Below are positions 32,605-42,640 of a stretch of DNA of 60,000 nt, in pieces. The position numbers were made by a program, and so were the translations under genes. This DNA comes from Takakia lepidozioides (Eukaryota; Streptophyta; Takakiopsida; Takakiales; Takakiaceae): NCBI GenBank assembly GCA_030704615.1, contig CM060734.1, positions 8,434,001 through 8,494,000 on the forward strand, in the 5' to 3' direction. Numbering within the stretch: the stretch's first letter is position 1; every line of letters begins with the position of its first letter. Below the pieces are notes generated by a model. The model was not told the DNA's origin and searched no databases. It saw nothing but the letters and a program-made list of their open reading frames with translations.

Positions 32605-34860
32605 GCCTTTTTTCTAGTTCGGGGCCGAAAACGGCTAAGTCCCAGATCTGACTGGCACCCAAAATCGGAAATTCGGCGCCATTTTTCCAGTCATGCAGGT
32701 AATTCGAAGAGCGGATGGATGGAAATCCGGCGCCATCCGCTCTTCGAATTACCTGCATGACAGAAATTTTGCGCGCCAACTTACCTGGCGGATGGAAATC
32801 CGGCGCCGGATTTCCATCCATCCGCTCTTTGAATTACCTGCATGACTGGAAAAATGGCGCCGAATTTCCGATTTTGGTGCCAGTCAGATCTCGGACTTAG
32901 CCATTTTCGGCCCCGAAATGGAAAAATGGCGCCGTAACAAAACAAAAAAAAAAAAAAAAAAAAAAAACGCCATTTTTCCAGTTCGGGGCTGAAAACGGCT
33001 AAGTCCCAGATCTGACTCGCACCCAAAATCGGAAATTCGGCGCCATTTTTCCAGTCATGCAGGTAATTCGAAGAGCGGATGGATGGAAATCCGGCGCCAT
33101 CCGCTCTTCGAATTACCTGCATGACAGAAATTTTGCGCGCCAACTTACCTGGCGGATGGAAATCCGGCGCCGGATTTCCATCCATCCGCTCTTTGAATTA
33201 CCTGCATGACTGGAAAAATGGCGCCGAATTTCCGATTTTGGTGCCAGTCAGATCTGGGACTTAGCCATTTTCGGCAACGAAATGGAAAAAAAGAGCCGAA
33301 AAAAAAAAAAAAAAAAACGCCATTTTTCTAGTTCGGGGCCGAAACCGGCTAAGTCCCAGATCTGACTGGCACCCAGAATCGGAAATTCGGCGCCATTTTT
33401 CCAGTCATGCAGGTAATTCGAAGAGCGGATGGAGGGAAATCCGGCGCCGGATTTCCCTCCATCCGCTCTTTGAAAAAATGGCGCCGAATTTCCGATTTTG
33501 GTGCTAGTCAGATCTGCCATTTTCGGCCCCGAAATGGAAAAATGGCCCCGAAAATTTAAATATAATTATTTAAATAAAATTAAAATTAAAATTTACATAT
33601 AAATATTAAAATTAAAAAATAAAAAAAAAAAAAAAAAAAAACGCCTTTTTTCTAGTTCGGGGCCGAAAACGGCTAAGTCCCAGATCTGACTGGCACCCAA
33701 AATCGGAAATTCGGCGCCATTTTTCCAGTCATGCAGGTAATTCGAAGAGCGGATGGATGGAAATCCGGCGCCGGATTTTCATCCATCCGCTCTTCGAATT
33801 ACCTGCATGACAGAAATTTTGCGCGCCAACTTACCTGGCGGATGGAAATCCGGCGCCGGATTTCCATCCATCCGCTCTTTGAATTACCTGCATGACTGGA
33901 AAAATGGCGCCGAATTTCCGATTTTGGTGCCTGTCAGATCTGGGACTTAGCCATTTTCGGCCCCGAAATGGAAAAATGGCGCCGTAACCAAAAAAAAAAA
34001 AAAAAAAAAAAACGCCATTTTTCCAGTTCGGGGCCGAAAACGGCTAAGTCCCAGATCTGACTGGCACCCAAAATCGGAAATCCGGCGCCATTTTTCCAGT
34101 CATGCAGGTAATTCGAAGAGCGGATGGATGAAAATCCGGCGCCGGATTTTCATCCATCCGCTCTTCGAATTACCTGCATGACAGAAATTTTGCGCGCCGA
34201 CTTATTTGGCGGATGGAAATCCGGCGCCGGATTTCCATCCATCCGCTCTTTGAATTACCTGCATGACTGGAAAAATGGCGCCGAATTTCCGATTTTGGTG
34301 CCAGTCAGATCTGGGACTTAGCCATTTTCGGCAACGAAATGGAAAAAAAGAGCCGAAAAAAAAAAAAAAAAAAAAACGCCGTTTTTCTAGTTCGGGGCCG
34401 AAAACGGCTAAGTCCCAGATCTGACTCGCACCCAAAATGGGAAATCCGGCGTCATTTTTCCAGTCATGCAGGTAATTCGAAGAGCGGATGGATGGAAATC
34501 CCGCGCCGGATTTTCATCCATCCGCTCTTCGAATTACCTGCATGACGGAAATTTTGCGCGCCGACTTTCCTGGCGGATGGAAATCCGGCGCCGGATATCC
34601 ATCCATCCGCTCTTTGAATTACCTGCATGACTGGAAAAATGGCGCCGAATTTCCGATTTTGGTGCCAGTCAGATCTGGGACTTAGCCATTTTCGGCCCCG
34701 AAATGGAAAAAAAGAGCCGAAAAGAAAAAAAAAAAAGAAAGAAAAAAAAAGAAAAAAAAAAAAAAAAAAAACGCCATTTTCCCAGTTTGGGGCCGAAAAC
34801 GGCTAAGTCCGAGATCTGACTGGCACCCAAAATCGGAAATTCGGCGCCATTTTTCCATTT
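31760..34860. repeat. Palindromic array, part 3: nine about 365-bp units with poly(A) cores
   Basis: Each unit is two nested inverted repeats. The first has about 105-bp arms (GACTGGAAAAATGGCGCC at one end, GGCGCCATTTTTCCAGTC at the other) around a poly(A) tract of 18-45 bases. The second is a palindrome centred on ATCCGGCGCCGGAT and flanked by GAAGAGCGGATGG and its complement. Poly(A) cores start at about 31858, 32225, 32572, 32949, 33300, 33618, 33989, 34357 and 34722. All have A on the plus strand. Two units (about 32500 and 33560) carry an extra AT-rich insert. Confidence 0.9.
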
Positions 34861-35189
34861 CTGGGCCCAGTCAGATCTGGGACTTAGCCATTTTCGGCAA
34901 GTAAATGCAATAAAATGTTGCATTTCAAGTCCACTGGTACCACATTCCAACTTCACATGACCCTATTTCCGTGCCTCCTAACCCTATTTCCGTGGACTTA
35001 CAATGGTCTGCTCATGCTTTTTTTTTTTCCGCTCATTCTCATGCCGCTCATGAAATAGCAGCCCCCTGGTGGGGGGGAGCTGAGAGCAGCAGCACTTGCT
35101 ACTCTCAGCCCCCCACATGCTTTGTTTTTTTTTTGGGATCTGGAATGTAGAGTGTGTTTCCAGGTAAGGCTAACTTTTGGGTTTGCATG

Positions 35190-36342
35190 ACAGGTGCCAC
35201 GCTTATGGGGAAAGAGAAGAAGTCCCCAGCCCCAAAGAAAGGGGCGGAGAACCCGTTTGCCCTACGGGCACGTGTGACGCGGGCTGGCGTCTCATGGTTT
35301 ACCAGCCCCGTCGGCAGCCGCAGCCAGAGGGCTCATCTGCCCCCTCAGGCCAGTGCCCCCCCTCTTGTCTCCGTCTTGGATTTGCCAGGGGCCGGCTCTG
35401 CCACCTCTCCTATTTGGGAGGTTGTTGCAGGGCCGGACGCTCAGTTGAGCACACCCCCGGCCACCAAGACAGGTGAAATGTACCTTGGCAAGCGCATCAC
35501 CCGTTCGGGGGCCCAGTTTGGGCAACTTTTGGATGTCACCCCTATAGAGACCCCTTCCTCCGCAGCAAAGGCCGCACTTGCCAAGGCCCAAGGTCAGGTT
35601 GAAGGGCCACGAGGATGAGGGAGGAGGAGACGAGGAGGGCCAATGAGGCGGCGGACATAAAGAAGTGCCGCGAATTAGTCAAGCCGGGTGAGGGCTTCTA
35701 CCCTGCGGAGCATTTGGGGGGGGAGGAGGTATGGGCCGGTGGAGAGGCCAGCCAATCAGTAATGCCGCCCCCTCAGCCTGAGCGGTTAGCAAAGAAGGGC
35801 CTGGACTACGGGCCGCCCCTGGGGGCCATGGCCGTTTGGAATCTACTTCCAGCGGCGCTCCGGGAGGGGAAAGCGCGGGGACTCCTGCCACATTGGGTGA
35901 CACCGGGGCTGAGTCGGCCAAGGTTGCAAAGGTACAATTGTCGCATCTTGTTCCATGTTTTGTCCTTTCCTTTGCATGCATGATTTTCTTTGTTGTTTGT
36001 TTCTTTTTTTGAATTTGGGGGGGTTATTTGTTTTCAAGAGGCAACAACATTCTTGACCACATTGGTGCAGTCCGGTGGGGTTGCCAATGACGGAGGGCAC
36101 GTGGTGTTCATGAGGACCCAAACACCAAAGGTAAGAAGAAGAGGCCTCGACCTCCCGAGGTCCCTTTTACCATCATTGAAGGGGCTGTCGAGGAGAGAGA
36201 GAGAAGGGAGAGAGAGGAGAGAGTGGAAGTAGCGGGGAAGGGGAAAGACATAGTCACGGAGAAGGGGAAGGAAAAGAAGAAGAAGAAGAAGAAGAGGTCC
36301 CATGAAGACGAAGGGGTGATTGTGCATGTGGGGGAGGCCAAT
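35190..36342 (+). pseudogene. N-terminal exons of a CACTA accessory-type gene (uncertain)
   Basis: Coding-like, Pro/Ala/Lys-rich sequence starts near ATG 35202 (GKEKKSPAPKKGAENPF), with a RITRSGAQFGQ stretch. It loses frame near 35615 and can splice at AAG|GTACAA (35932) and AAAG|GTAAGA (36131). Between 36130 and 36342 a Lys/Glu-rich low-complexity run is open in one frame. No conserved domain was recognised. It was placed with 36541-37448 by strand and by the accessory-gene pattern (disordered N-terminus, then a SANT-like part). Confidence 0.4.
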
Positions 36343-36540
36343 GGGATAAGAAGGACCTTCTGCCATTAGCTGAGTTTGCCTACAACAACACTATACATTC
36401 TTCGACCAAGCAAACTCCATTTTTCTCAATTATGGTCATCATCCTCGAGCAAACCCTTTTCCACATGAAGACTGTTGGAAGCCTTGCTGTGGAAAACCTT
36501 GCTACTCATCTTGCTACTATTCACAAGGAGCTTGGGCGGC
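36343..36540 (+). pseudogene. Ty3/gypsy integrase fragment
   Basis: It encodes LPLAEFAYNNTIHSSTKQTP, the highly conserved integrase core end of gypsy elements, for about 60 codons with a frameshift near 36425. It is unrelated in composition to the sequence on both sides. It was inserted or captured between exon-like parts of the CACTA accessory gene. Confidence 0.75.
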
Positions 36541-37448
36541 TATGAAGAAGCCAGCCTTCGAACTCGCATCGTTGTGGTTCCCTCTACACATCGAGTGGGC
36601 TGATCAGCACTATGGCCAAAAGCGGGCGTATGCCCATGAGTTAGACCGCCGATTTCCGGGCAATTGGAGTGAGACAAGGGTGATGGAGATGGTGGGGCGG
36701 AACTTGAAGGACAAGAGATACCGTGCCAGAGAGAGAATTCGGAAGGCAATGGCAAATGGGGTCCAACCGAAACCACCTTTTGGAGTTTCACAGGTTGGCA
36801 AATCCTTGAATCATTTCACCTTCCATTTGTTGCATGTGCATTAATGAGGTGGATTCGATGCAACGTATGTGTGTAATTCACTAATTGTGTGTGGGGGGGG
36901 TGCATAGGTATCGTGGGATGTGCTTATTGCGGGAGAGAAGGATGGGGTACCCAAAGCCAAATTTGAGAAGGCACGCGAAGCAACAACAATCCGCCTTCAG
37001 AAGCACGAATCCACACACAAGTGGGGCCCCACCGGATCCAAGGGTTTTATCTTGCGATTTGTAAGTCATACTTCCCTATGTATTTTGTTATGTCTTCTTT
37101 CTCGCTCCATCATCGTGAGGAACTGACTTTAATTTGTGGCATGTGTAGGAAACCGCGTTTGAGAGGAAGCCATCTTCGATAGAGTACGACTACGCCAAGC
37201 AGCATGGTTGGCAAGCCCTCATGAAGAACATGGCCAACACGGAGGGGATGAGTGCGCTACAGGGCACTAGTATGGGTGAGGGGGGGGGGTCAAGGCCAAG
37301 GATTGGATGAGAGCTCTGTGGGAGTTAGGGGAACGCCGCTTGAGTACATGCTCAGGCAAAAGGTGCGGAGTCATCAGGCTCATCGGATAGCTCTGAGTCC
37401 TCCTCTGAGGATGAGGATGAGGATGAGGATGAGGATGACTGGTCGTAG
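36541..37448 (+). pseudogene. CACTA accessory (TnpA/Transposase_24-like) gene, C-terminal exons
   Basis: Three exons join in phase 0: 36541-36793 (RFPGNWSETRVMEMVGRNLK, Arg/Lys-rich helices), 36908-37060 (VSWDVLIAGEKDG, then GPTGSKGF) and 37149 onward (ETAFERKPSSIEYDYAKQHG). The splice sites are CAG|GTTGGC, ATAG|GTATCG, TTT|GTAAGT and TAG|GAAACC. A GPTGSK-type motif in a basic helical region is typical of the plant En/Spm accessory protein domain. It ends with a Ser-rich then Asp/Glu-rich tail and TAG at 37446. A 10-G run at 37276 leaves the frame between about 37280 and 37370 unclear. Confidence 0.6.
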
Positions 37449-38696
37449 TCCGTGTAGGTCCCAGGGTCAGCCTACTGAACCCTTGTGAGCAAAACATTTC
37501 AGCTCATTGCTTGTAAATATATTTCCATCTTTCCATCTTCCCTCTTATTCATGTTTCGCACCGGCCTCATCCTTGATTCATGCTTGATCAAACCTATGCA
37601 ATAACCTATGCTATGTACCCGTTAAATCAGAGCAATGGAAGCTATAAGGTCTTCCATCACCCCAAAAACAAACTAGGGAAAAACCAAAAATCACCCCCAA
37701 TTCACCCCCCAAAATCAACCCCAACCCCCCCCCCCCACCAAGCGGAATGCCACGGAGGGTGTTGCTTGCACCAACGCCCTTGCGACGGGTATTTCTGGCT
37801 TGCCACGGGAGGGGGTCGGAAGCTGCGATGGCCCGGAGTCGCTACCACCCATTGCGTAGCAACGCCCGACCCCCCCCCTGCGACTGGTTATTTTTCCTTG
37901 GCGACCTCCGGGGGTCGCTAGTAGCGACGCCGCGGCGTCGCTGTTCCCACTCCCGCCCTACGCAACTTGTTTTTTTTATAAAAAAAAAATAGAAATATGC
38001 GACTCCCGGGAGTCACTGAAACCCACGGCCGGGCGTCGCATAGCCCGACTCCCCTCCGATGACGTTTTTTACGTATGCGACGTCCGGGGGTCACTTTTTT
38101 TTTAGTATGCGATTCTCGGGCATAGGAAAAAAAAACAACGTTGCGACGTCGGGGCATCCAACGCCGTCGGCTGGAGGGCAGCGACGGTCGGCCATCGCTA
38201 GCAGGAGGCCCCTGCCAGCGCCCTGGATCGCCAAGTAGTGACGTCCGAACATCGCTGGAGGAAGACAGAGGCTTGTGACCCCCATCCGTCGCATTTTTTA
38301 CGACGATATTCCAGCGACGCCCTGACAACTGGCATGCGACTCCAGGGCGTCGCAAAAATGGCCCCCCGCCTCAGCTTCAAAATGGCCGTTTAGCGACGCC
38401 GCGGCGTCGAAAACCCCCCCGATTCGGATTTGATCTTGTTGTGATATGCAGTTTCGTAGATCTTTGGGTCAAATAGACTAGAATATTTCCATTTCCACCG
38501 TAGGTCAATTCTCCGTGACCCTTGAGTTTCCGCCGGAATTCCCCGACGTCCCTGCGAGTGGCCGAGACTCCGGTGGAATATAAGCGCTAGTCCCCTTCGG
38601 TAAAGTGCTTGTTCTTGCTGTTACCTACCGGAGGACCTCTGTCCCCAAAAAAGACAGAGCAAGCCTCTTTGAGGCTCGTTCCCTTTTCCTGTAGTG
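37449..38696 (+). mobile_element. CACTA 3' region and right terminus
   Basis: The sequence ends TTTTCCTGTAGTG at 38684-38696, the complement of a CACTACAGGAAAA terminus. Inward of it (37780-38420) are many GCGACG.../...CGTCGC half-sites in both orientations, e.g. TAGCGACGCCGCGGCGTCG, the usual subterminal repeats of CACTA elements. There is no coding sequence. The matching left terminus was not found; it may be lost left of 35.1 kb where the palindromic transposon sits. Confidence 0.65.
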
Positions 38697-38804
38697 ATGG
38701 AGCTTTGACGGATAGTGAGCAATGCACCCTTTTGTTTTGTGAAGAGGAAGTGGACCTGCATGAATGCCCTCCCGCTCTTGACAGACGACGAGCAGCAGCC
38801 ACAG
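38697..38804 (+). pseudogene. Exon-like segment beside the CACTA end (methyltransferase-like gene)
   Basis: An open, coding-like stretch (DGALTDSEQCTLLFCEEEVD) begins right at the CACTA terminus and ends at CCACAG followed by GTAGCC, a good 5' splice site at 38805. It is probably an exon of the gene at 39162, with its 5' part cut off by the transposon. Confidence 0.4.
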
Positions 38805-39161
38805 GTAGCCCAAAACACCACCTCCTTCTCACGTTTTTCATGTTCTATTCCCTTTGAATGTTGGAAGTCGCCACAGACTTCCCAAATGCCTGAATGGTGT
38901 TCTGATCACTTCCTATTATGTGGGAAGTCTGCATAGACTTCTCACATACACAACCCTGTTTTCATGGAAGAGAGTAGTGCATCCTAGCTGTTCCCACATC
39001 CACTACTGGTTTGTTAATAGAACAGTGAGTTATGGTGAGCAGTTTGAATTTGGTCGGAGTGCAGGTCTTGATTGGGAAGTCGGTACAGACTCCCCAGAAC
39101 AGTGTAGGAAGTCTGCACAGACTTACAAGTGTGCGCTGAGGTAATTGGGTTTTGTGTGCAG

Positions 39162-39614
39162 ACTAGGGTGTTCTATGCTTTTTGGCTATTGAAGAGCCCG
39201 ACATACGCCTGCGAACTTGGCCGGGATGCCAAGAAACTCGATTCGGACTTCAATCCGGTGGACATCGACATTGTGCGGAATTTCGTCAGCAAAGACAGGC
39301 TGTACACAAGACGTGATGGGACTTGGTTCAGAGGCGCCAAAGAAAAAAGTCCAATGTTCCTACAGACTTTTATGGAGGTGCTGACTAACGTTGGTGGCAA
39401 GATTGTCGACCTCACTGCAAACTGTGGCGCATCGATGGTGGCTGCACAAGTTTGTGGTCGCCACTTACGAGGAGAGCTTGTAAGAGAGAAACTCGTGGGC
39501 CTACAATGTGATATGCCTGCTACCCCAGATCCCGTGGCCACAATGGACTTGACACCTGATGAGTGGTTCAGGGAATCTGGTGACCAAGCTGTGCATGTCC
39601 ATGTACTGGAGTGA
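39162..39614 (+). pseudogene. DNA-methyltransferase-like exon
   Basis: It opens after GTGTGCAG (39161) in phase 0. Around residues 60-115 it has KSPMFLQTFMEVLTNVGGKI followed by VDLTANCGASMVAAQVCGRH and VGLQCD. This matches the C-terminal layout of beta-class N4/N6 amino-methyltransferases: a Lys-Pro-type helix, then motif I (DPFxGxGTTxxAA), then an acidic end of the next strand. The glycines of motif I are partly replaced. The catalytic DPPY/SPPY motif, expected upstream in this class, is not visible, so activity cannot be claimed. The gene family is otherwise unknown to me. Confidence 0.5.
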
Positions 39615-39731
39615 GTAAGTTTGTTGTTCCTCTCGTTCATTTTTTTCTAACTAGATAGTCGGCGCAGAATTGACAATTCTTCTTTGCTCTCCTTGCGTGG
39701 CATGGCTGACCATGGTTTCATTTCCTACTAG

Positions 39732-40002
39732 AGTGATGATATTCCCTCAATTTGCACAAGGAGGCCAACTCCAATGACGCCAGCAACTGGCCGTGCTGCC
39801 TCATTAATGGCTGCACGTCAGGAAGAGGAAAGAGGAGGGCATAGATTGCCGAGAAGAGGGTAGAGTTTCATCGAAAGGCAGCTGCTGTTCTCTTTACCCC
39901 ACCCAAACCTCTGTGTCTTCCTGAGTATGCACCAAAGATGGCAGAAAGGCTAGCTCAGCAGGAGTCCCCCGAATTGTCGAAGAGGCCAATGTGGCTAGGT
40001 GA
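39732..40002 (+). pseudogene. Downstream coding-like segment, cut at a CACTA terminus
   Basis: After an acceptor-like CCTACTAG (39731) there are two overlapping frames: 43 codons to a TAG at about 39861, and then KRVEFHRKAAAVLFTPPKPL up to RPMWLGD, where CACTACA begins at 40003. The composition looks coding. It is probably the 3' part of the methyltransferase-like gene. Confidence 0.35.
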
Positions 40003-40655
40003 CACTACAAGAGATGAGCGTTTTTAGGACTACGGGTTTGGCGGAGTCATAAAAACTGCACTAGGTACATGACTACAGAGCGCTGAAATGCATTACAGTT
40101 TTAGTTTTATGACTTTGTAGTAATGGATATCACTACATGACTCCGGAAAGTTAGGAAGCATTGGTCAAACATTGTTGACCATGATGACAGGGATGGTTTA
40201 TATGACTAGTGTGATATGTTTGACTACACGTGGACGACGTTTCATGGAATCTTATGACTCCATGACTGAAGATGGTTTCAGAGCTCTATTTATACGACTA
40301 CATCACTACACGTGTCATTTTGAAGGCACATATAATGCAAATAATGTTGCCCATTAGGTTTAAAAAAGTTTAAAAAATTGCTAATAAGGTTGCCCATTAG
40401 TGTAATCGTGAACAGAAAGGAGGGCTGGGACTTGGCGTCTTTTTGTCTCCTGCGCCACACCACATAGCTGAGGGATGGAACGCGATGATAGCAGGATATG
40501 CAGGGGCGTGAGATGGAGGCGTTGAGCAAATGATGCACGAAGGAGGAGAGGAGGAGGAGACGAGACGAGGACAAGCGAGCTCGCCGTTCTTGGGACAGTC
40601 AGCTTGGTCTTAACAAGCATGTTTCAATCTCTGACTACTCATCTACGCTGTAGTG
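40003..40655 (+). mobile_element. CACTA termini, possible short non-autonomous element
   Basis: It begins CACTACAAGAGATGAGCG and, at 40636-40655, has CTCATCTACGCTGTAGTG, whose complement CACTACAGCGTAGATGAG is clearly related. No matching 3-bp TSD is seen (TGA left, GTT right). Alternatively the left end belongs to the large CACTA that carries the Tnp2 gene, whose intron at 46250-46470 contains similar GACTACA/CATGACTAC repeats. Confidence 0.55.
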
Positions 40656-42640
40656 GTTCGATCTGACAGACCAATCCGACATTACCTGACTACAGACACA
40701 AGCAGCACACACAAGAGGTCATCGGTCAAATCCTCCATGGGTCAGGACAGGTCAAGGACAATGTGGTAGGGCACCTTCTTCTTCAACCTATTTCAGCCTG
40801 TGTTGCCCTCTCATCAGACTCGGCCGCAAGATGCATATTGAATTCTGTAAGTTAGGTCGTTGGGTACATCTGTGGTGGTTTGGAGTGACTTTGGCAAGTT
40901 ACTGCCAGTGTGGCAGCAGGGAAGTATCCAAAAACATATAATAGAGGTGAGGAGAAGCGGTGGGGTGAACACTTTCCGACCCCAATGGTGGGACAATGGA
41001 GACAAAAAGGCGAATGCCTGTTGGACTACAGAGAGAAGCAGATGCATTTCAGATTGTGATAAGTAGGGTTGGGGTGTTTTGGGGAAGAACTCCACACCAG
41101 TATGGTTGGGGTGTTTGCTGGTAGAATCGTAGGCTGTCAGAGGCATGGATAGCTGAAGGAGCAGGGATAGAGTGTGGGTCCACATTCATCCAAGAGGGCT
41201 GGATTTCAAGCTCCACATTACCTATGATTCCCTGTGGAAGGATAGGTACAAGAAACCTACATGGGTAGATGGTCAACTGGAAGCGACATGCTGTACTATA
41301 TGTCATTACTGTACTATATGTCATTCCAGAGACTGTCATTGTTGGTCCATGTGTTTTACAACAATGCTATCAATATAAGACTCCTGGTTCGCATTGGAAG
41401 CTCAATCCCTGCAAGTTCATTGTGTGTGAAGCTCAAACTTGCGATTTGAAGATCTTGTAGCCAAGTTCATTCAACCGGAAAGGAGAAATTCTGAAAGCTC
41501 CCAAATTTGATGTGGGCAAGCTTATGGAGGTAAGACTTAGCTTCCCTCCTCTAATGTAAGTGTTGGATAAGTTTATTTAGTGTCGACCTTCACTGCATAT
41601 ATTGGCTCTTTTCTTGGCTGGTTTCATATTTTCTTGGCTGGTATGCTGTTGGTTGGCTTCTTTCATTTCACGTGTGTATAGTGGAAAGGGAGAAGTACTT
41701 TCCTAAGTTCTGCTGCAACAATGTCTTTTTCCAGCCTAGATGTTTTCGATGGATACAAATTGAAGTGCTTTGAATGTTGCTGCAATACTATAATAAAGTG
41801 GAGGGTGCTGAATGCAGTTGGCCTTGCTTCGTGCAGGCATAATCCAGGGAAATGTGGACATAGCTGAAACCCCATGATAGCATTTCCAGAGGACGGTGTG
41901 GATGGCCTCACAATCCAGCATGCAAAATCCATGACAATGTGGAGTTGGCTGAATGGGCAAACAGGTTAAGTGGCGAACAAGCCACGTCACTGGTACATAG
42001 TTGCATGCTTACATAGTACATGAAAGCGTACTATATGTCATTCCCAAAATTGACCATGTTGGTCCATGTATTTTACAACAATGCTATCAATAAAAGACCA
42101 ATGGTTCGCATTGGAAACTCTATCCCCGTAAGTGGCTTGTGCGTGATGCTCAAACTTGTGATTTGAAGGATCTTATACCCCAGTTCATTGCAGAGGTCAT
42201 TGGAAAAGACATTGAGAAGGCAACAACCGTTATCTATAATCTACAGATCCCCTTCAATTTGATGTGGGAAAGCCGGCTGGCTGGAGGTCTAGTCTCACTT
42301 TCACTCATCTAATGTCAGTGTTGTATCCATTGCAATGTGGAGATGTTTGAAACAACATTGGAGCATTTCCAGAGGATGGTCTGGATGGCCTTTTGTGGCG
42401 TGTGCCGAATCCATGGCAAGAAAACATTGCAGGCAGAACCCATGGCAATGGTACCAGCACGGGTTGGTCCAAAGCCAATTGCAACAACAAATGAATAAAG
42501 GGTGCTGAAAGGAAAGCACTCCATAATTGATCATAAAATCCAGTGTCCAAGCATGATATCTTAATGGGAATGCGAAGGGAGTGTTACCACCTTAAACTAT
42601 CATGCATGGTCTATAACTGGAGTGCACAAATCGCGCATAT
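40656..42640 (+). other. Non-coding/decayed stretch with a duplicated exon-like segment
   Basis: It lies downstream of the Tnp2 gene. A coding-like segment (GPCVLQQCYQYKTPGSHWKL then AQTCDLK) occurs at about 41275-41540 and again, diverged, at about 42010-42290. A neighbouring GCATTTCCAGAGGA-containing segment is also repeated (about 41880 and 42363). All frames are broken and no family was recognised. It could be a captured host-gene fragment. Confidence 0.4.

Larger units (their letters stand above)
27661..35060 (-). mobile_element. Large DNA transposon with palindromic repeat arrays
   Basis: The termini are imperfect inverted repeats: left CTATTTCATGAGC then GCGGCATGAGCGG, right (reverse complement) CTATTTCATGAGCGGCATGAG. 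A transposase gene reads leftwards from about 30.2 kb, and 30.4-34.9 kb is palindromic tandem repeats. The same GGCGCCGAATT core also occurs near the left end (about 27900 and 28030), tying the arrays to this element. A similar TGGTGGGGGGAG string lies outside each end (27644-27655, 35067-35079) and might be a target duplication, but it is imperfect. Confidence 0.6.

Noticed and set aside
27644-35079. 12-bp TSD TGGTGGGGGGAG for the large transposon
   Set aside because: The right copy has an extra G and the distance from the inverted ends differs by several bases on the two sides; in G-rich flanks this may be chance.
40003-40655. Confirmed CACTA element with TSD
   Set aside because: The termini are convincing but the flanking triplets differ (TGA and GTT), so it is kept only as a candidate.
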